NCBI GenBank assembly: GCA_903970565.1
Contig: CAJCJE010000692.1
Span: 1-8,608 of the forward strand
DNA: 8,608 nt
Source of the DNA: Candidatus Melainabacteria bacterium
GTDB taxonomy: Bacteria > Actinomycetota > Actinomycetes > Mycobacteriales > Pseudonocardiaceae
Direction: 5' to 3'
The notes under the pieces are model-generated. The model was not told the DNA's origin. It saw nothing but the letters and a program-made list of their open reading frames with translations, and searched no databases. Positions 6,170-8,608 of the stretch are shown in pieces. The position numbers and the translations under genes were made by a program. Within the stretch, counting starts at the first letter, position 1. Each line of letters opens with the position of its first letter.

Positions 6170-6845
6170 GCAGGGGAGTGTGCAGCGCGCCGTCGAGAAG
6201 GACCTGAATGGTCCACTTGCGGCGTAACCGCGGAGTGCCGGACAGCAGCTGCGGGACGAGCGCGGCGACGCGCGGCGTGACCGTGGGCGAGGCACCCTCC
6301 AGCGCGGTGATGAGCGAGTTCCACTCCTCGCCGGAGCCGGGCGGATTCTCGGCGACGTGCTCGACCACGCTCGCGGTGGCCACCAGCAGCAGGATGTCCA
6401 CGCCCCAGGCCGCCTGGGCGTCCGGAACGCCCCCCTCGCCCAGCAGCGTCAGCAACGCCTCCACGAGATTCAGGTAGTTCGGGCCCGAAGGGCGTGCGAC
6501 GAGCGACGAGCGAGCCAGGCTCGGATTCTCGGCGAGCACGCGACCGTAGGAACCGAGCGTCGCGTCGATCCGCTCGCGCCAGTCCCCGGCGGCCGTGACC
6601 GCGCCGAGGTCGACCTCGCCCAGCATCTCCTCAAGGATGGCCGAATGCAGCTCGGCGGTGTTGGCCACGTACACGTACAGCGAGGCCGGACCGGTATCCA
6701 GCTCCGTGGCGAGCCGACGCATCGTGACCCGCTCAAGCCCCTCGGCGCGCATCACCCGCACCGCGGTCGCGATGATTCCCGCACGGGTCAGCGCGGGCTT
6801 GGCCGGACGCTCCCGACGGCTGACCGGCTGACGGTGTGGGGACAT
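6159..6845 (-). CDS. TetR-family repressor, probable regulator of the TetX-like monooxygenase
   Basis: A 228-residue protein with a basic tail (SRRERPAKPALTR), then a TetR DNA-binding domain: first helix AGIIATAVRVMRAEG (residues 22-36) and helix-turn-helix TMRRLATELDTGPASLYVYV (41-60), followed by the NTAELHSAILEEML helix. The remainder resembles the all-helical C-terminal domain of tetracycline-repressor-like proteins: a DWRERIDATLGSY helix, then a long hydrophobic helix AWGVDILLLVATASVVEHV. Its promoter contains nearly the same operator as that of the monooxygenase gene 213 bp downstream, so autoregulation and control of that gene are the simplest reading; the inducer is probably a substrate of the enzyme. 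The predicted -10 lies 6 bp before the ATG and no ribosome site is present, so translation is probably leaderless. The gene is followed by a stem-loop around its stop codon. Confidence 0.9.
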   Translation of the reverse strand: MSPHRQPVSRRERPAKPALTRAGIIATAVRVMRAEGLERVTMRRLATELDTGPASLYVYVANTAELHSAILEEMLGEVDLGAVTAAGDWRERIDATLGSYGRVLAENPSLARSSLVARPSGPNYLNLVEALLTLLGEGGVPDAQAAWGVDILLLVATASVVEHVAENPPGSGEEWNSLITALEGASPTVTPRVAALVPQLLSGTPRLRRKWTIQVLLDGALHTPLPES

Positions 6846-6851
6846 GTCGCG

Positions 6852-6880
6852 AAACTATCGAATATGTTCGTAACGAACAA
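6852..6880 (-). promoter_or_regulatory. TetR promoter with operator, predicted leaderless
   Basis: On the minus strand a -35 TTGTTC (6875-6880), a 17-bp spacer and a -10 TAGTTT (6852-6857) mirror the monooxygenase promoter. The spacer contains GTTCG-N3-CGAAC at 6866-6878 and CGAATATGTTCG at 6859-6870. From the -35 into the spacer, 19 of 22 bases equal the monooxygenase operator (TTGTTCG, then ACGAACAT, then TTCG at the same offsets). Only six bases lie between the -10 and the ATG at 6845, which puts the expected transcription start on the start codon itself. Confidence 0.7.
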
Positions 6881-6927
6881 GTTCAAACATGATGTGACAT
6901 GGCGGCGTTGCGCTGGCGCGGTCCGGC

Positions 6928-7578
6928 TCAGGCGTGCGGCAGCGTGGAGCTGGGTGGGGTCACTGCCCGTCGGTGCGGTGGCGGGCTGGGCGCGGGCTGG
7001 GCAAGACCCGCGAGGAGCAGGTCGATCATGCGGCGAGCGTGGTAGTCGGGGTAGGTGTCGGCGCCGATGCACAGGTTGCCGATGCCGAGCATGAGTTCGA
7101 GAGGCTGGATGTCCGCGCGGGTGTGGCCGGCGGCGGCGGATGCGGTCAACAGCTGGTCGAGCACGGGGAGCAGGCGGTCGACGAACTCGGCGTGCAGGCG
7201 CTCGAACCCGGCCTGGTCCGAGCGCAGCGCCTGCGCCAGGCCATGCTTGGTGACCAGGAAGTCGGCGAACCGGCCGGCCCAGGACCGCAACGCCTCGTAC
7301 GGTGTTTCCTCGGCTCCGGTGGTGGGGCTCGTGACGTTGGCGAGCGCGTCGAGTTGGTGCCGGAAGACCGCGACCACCAGGTCGGCCCTGGTCGGGAAGT
7401 GTCGGTAGATGGTGCCCATACCGACGCCGGCTTCGGTGGCGATGTCGCGCACGGGAGCGTCGACCCCCGCCCGGACGAACACGACGGCGGCAGCGTCCAG
7501 CAGCGTCTGCTGATTGCGCCGGGCATCGGACCGCTGGCGCCGGCCACCGTTGGCGGGCGGCGTATCGGCCGTCGTCAT
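6928..7578 (-). CDS. TetR/AcrR-family transcriptional regulator
   Basis: From the ATG at 7578 the product has 216 residues. A basic linker (NGGRRQRSDARRNQQTLL) precedes the first helix LLDAAAVVFVRAG, and the helix-turn-helix reads VRDIATEAGVGMGTIYRHFP, a textbook TetR pattern, followed by TRADLVVAVFRHQLDAL. The C-terminal domain includes LEPLELMLGIGN-type sequence (here IQPLELMLGIGNLCIGA), seen in many actinobacterial AcrR-like proteins of unknown ligand. An in-frame ATG at 7602 is rejected because AGGAGGT (7586-7592) is spaced ideally for 7578. It lies upstream of and co-directional with the second TetR gene (82-bp gap), but each has its own promoter and a different operator. No recognisable gene is divergent from it, so its target is not evident here. 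Confidence 0.9.
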   Translation of the reverse strand: MTTADTPPANGGRRQRSDARRNQQTLLDAAAVVFVRAGVDAPVRDIATEAGVGMGTIYRHFPTRADLVVAVFRHQLDALANVTSPTTGAEETPYEALRSWAGRFADFLVTKHGLAQALRSDQAGFERLHAEFVDRLLPVLDQLLTASAAAGHTRADIQPLELMLGIGNLCIGADTYPDYHARRMIDLLLAGLAQPAPSPPPHRRAVTPPSSTLPHA

Positions 7579-7585
7579 CCCCGTC

Positions 7586-7592
7586 ACCTCCT
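7586..7592 (-). promoter_or_regulatory. Shine-Dalgarno site fixing the TetR start at 7578
   Basis: AGGAGGT on the minus strand lies seven to eight bases before the ATG at 7578 and inside the alternative reading that would begin at ATG 7602. The latter has only AGGTGG immediately next to it, which is too close to function. Confidence 0.7.
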
Positions 7593-7624
7593 GCTCGCCC
7601 ATCCACCTGCTCAGTGGATCGATG

Positions 7625-7638
7625 ATCAGTATATTGAT
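7625..7638 (-). promoter_or_regulatory. -10 element within an autoregulatory dyad
   Basis: ATCA-GTATAT-TGAT is a perfect 4-bp dyad, extended imperfectly on both sides (TATCAATATACTGATC on the minus strand). It encloses a near-consensus -10 hexamer TATACT (7628-7633, minus strand). The -35 position (TGCGGA at 7651-7656) is a poor match. The dyad differs from the GTTCG-N3-CGAAC sites used in front of the other TetR gene, so it is most likely the binding site of the TetR protein it precedes. Predicted leader of about 40 bases. Confidence 0.5.
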
Positions 7639-7650
7639 ACGGAGCAGCGA

Positions 7651-8424
7651 TCCGCATCCGCATCATGCCAGATCGGGGCGCGAGGGGTCCACCGCGCCCG
7701 ACAGGCGAAGATCCCCGCGCTGCCGCGCCACTCGAGAACCGAGTCGGTAAAAGCCTGAACGAACCCATATCGAATCAGTCCGATTATTTCCTGCGATTTT
7801 CCGCGTTTGCCGTCGAGAAAGAGAAAGATATCGACGTTTTGTCAGCGGATTCTTGCCGCTTTACTCATGATGTGACGTCGGTTGGCCGGTCCTGGGAGGC
7901 CGTTTGCGGGCCGGTGAAGGATTGTCGGGAGGGCGGACAACGAGAATTTTCCCTGCGAGCCGCGACCGTCCGAGGGCTTCGCCGACACGGGGGCTGTGCT
8001 CCCGGATCTCACCCCTGGATTCGCCGAAAGAGGAGGCTGCGCGTATTTCTATCCACAATGGACTCAGCGCGGCGACGGGTCGGAGGCTGGCTGTGGCGGG
8101 AATGTTCCGGTCCTGGCATCCGAACTGGTGGAGATTTCGTCGAGCTGGCAGGCATCTTCCGTGGCATCGCGCCACGGATCTTTGTGCCGGTCCACCTCGG
8201 CAGGGCGAGTTCGACAGGCTCTGGATCACCGATGACGAGCGGATCGCCCACGGCGGCCTGAGCTTGAGCCGGGCCGACCGTGGACCTGAGATGATCTTGT
8301 TTTGCCCCAACTGGTCGAGCACCCGAACATGACACGCGCCGGAATGCCTCGACCACCGCTGCGGGTGCGGGCGGGGTTGTCACTACTCCATCAGGCTCAA
8401 CGTAACTACTGGTGGTAGACATGT
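7651..8424. other. Stretch without a recognisable gene
   Basis: No open frame here gives a protein I recognise, on either strand. The first part is markedly AT-rich for this window (57 G+C in 7741-7860 by hand count) and contains a weak 5-bp stem AGCGG-N7-CCGCT followed by TTT at 7844-7863. From about 7900 onward the composition rises again and several frames are open for 80-200 codons, as expected by chance in high-GC DNA. A strong AGAGGAGG at 8027-8034 is not followed by a usable start within reach. One plus-strand frame near 8200-8320 (FDRLWITDDERIAHGG and onward) looks somewhat protein-like but has no identifiable family and no consistent upstream frame. This could be a decayed gene or ordinary intergenic DNA. 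Confidence 0.5.
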
Positions 8425-8482
8425 CCTCGTCGCAATAAGACGTGACGAGGTACCTATTCAGCTGGCTGGTGCCCTGATGGGC
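8425..8482. repeat. Two short hairpins next to the terminal palindrome
   Basis: CCTCGTC-N12-GACGAGG (8425-8450) is a perfect 7-bp stem and GCCC-TGAT-GGGC (8471-8482) a perfect 4-bp stem with a tetraloop. They lie in series directly before the long palindrome at 8499. Closely spaced hairpins at a DNA end occur in replicon termini, mobile-element ends and replication origins, but these stems are short and may be incidental. Confidence 0.4.
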
Positions 8483-8498
8483 GTGGTGTGATCGGGTT

Positions 8499-8608
8499 CT
8501 GAGATGATCTTTGGGTGTTGGTTCCGGAGTCGGCTGAGGCGTTGCTTGAGCGGGTGCTCGCGCAACGCCTCAGCCGACTCCGGAACCAACACCCAAAGAT
8601 CATCTCAG
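8499..8608. repeat. Long near-perfect palindrome at the window edge
   Basis: The 47 bases 8499-8545 are the exact reverse complement of 8562-8608. The centre holds two mismatched positions (8546/8561 and 8547/8560), then a further perfect GAGC/GCTC stem (8548-8551 with 8556-8559) on the same axis and a GGGT loop. The whole forms a 55-position hairpin with two mismatches. It runs to the last base, so the arm may be longer than visible. The left arm is open as protein (LVPESAEALLERVLA read from about 8518), which I cannot assign to a family. Possible explanations are an inverted mobile-element end, a true fold-back terminus, or a snap-back assembly artefact at a contig end. No known streptomycete telomere sequence is recognisable. 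Confidence 0.95.

Noticed and set aside
6788..7768. Minus-strand open frame of 326 codons and plus-strand frame at 6934-7758 over the TetR gene
   Set aside because: Both are Arg/Pro/Ala-rich or featureless, and one runs through the promoter-operator region. The TetR frame has a ribosome site, operator and conserved HTH.
7844..7863. Intrinsic terminator AGCGG-N7-CCGCT-TTT
   Set aside because: The stem is only 5 bp, the T-run is three bases, and no gene ends just before it on the plus strand. Mentioned only within the gene-free stretch.
6888..7876. CATGATGTGAC at 6888-6898 and again at 7866-7876
   Set aside because: An 11-base direct repeat is expected several times by chance in a window of this length, and the flanks do not match.
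8499..8608. Streptomyces-type linear chromosome telomere
   Set aside because: Those ends carry a characteristic series of several GC-rich palindromes; here there is one long hairpin with different sequence, so telomere identity is not supported.
1..8608. CRISPR array, tRNA, rRNA, riboswitch or intact insertion sequence
   Set aside because: No regularly spaced repeats, no tRNA cloverleaf or rRNA sequence, no recognisable riboswitch aptamer and no identifiable transposase domain were seen on either strand.
1..8608. Biosynthetic gene cluster
   Set aside because: Oxidoreductases and regulators are present but there is no polyketide synthase, peptide synthetase, terpene cyclase or RiPP precursor, so a cluster cannot be claimed from this window.

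Overview
The window is high-GC DNA with dense, mostly non-overlapping genes, strong third-position GC bias and an excess of TetR-type regulators, which points to an actinomycete (Actinomycetota). No rRNA, tRNA or marker gene fixes the genus. Everything recognisable looks like accessory metabolism and its regulation rather than core functions.

Layout. (1) 1-1713, plus strand: the 3' part of a TetR-family regulator whose start lies outside the window, then a luciferase-like flavin-dependent monooxygenase (LLM). (2) 1646-3180: a LysR-type regulator on the minus strand whose 3' end overlaps the LLM tail by 68 bp antisense. Just upstream of it lies a frameshifted fragment of an alpha/beta hydrolase, followed by a control region with a degenerate 48-bp inverted duplication and a LysR-type box (ATAG-N7-CTAT). 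(3) 3181-4739, plus strand: a translationally coupled pair, a SnoaL/NTF2-like protein and a short-chain dehydrogenase (SDR), divergent from the hydrolase fragment and LysR gene and plausibly controlled by LysR. (4) 4770-7650, minus strand: a TetX-like FAD monooxygenase preceded by two TetR-family regulator genes in tandem. The monooxygenase promoter and the promoter of the nearer TetR gene carry nearly the same operator in the same -35/-10 spacer, so this looks like a self-regulated small-molecule-responsive module. The further TetR gene has its own unrelated dyad over its -10. (5) 7650-8498: about 850 bp with no recognisable gene, including a stretch near 48% G+C. (6) 8499-8608: an almost perfect long hairpin (47-bp perfect arms plus an inner 4-bp stem) that runs to the last base. 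It could be a real fold-back structure, an inverted mobile-element end, or a contig-end assembly artefact.

Working together: LysR, the hydrolase remnant and the SnoaL-like/SDR pair look like a divergent catabolic or modification locus that has lost its hydrolase. The monooxygenase and its TetR repressor look like an inducible detoxification or tailoring unit. The best leads are the shared operator architecture with a predicted leaderless repressor mRNA, the terminal palindrome, the inverted duplication with a LysR box, and the stop codons placed in hairpin loops.
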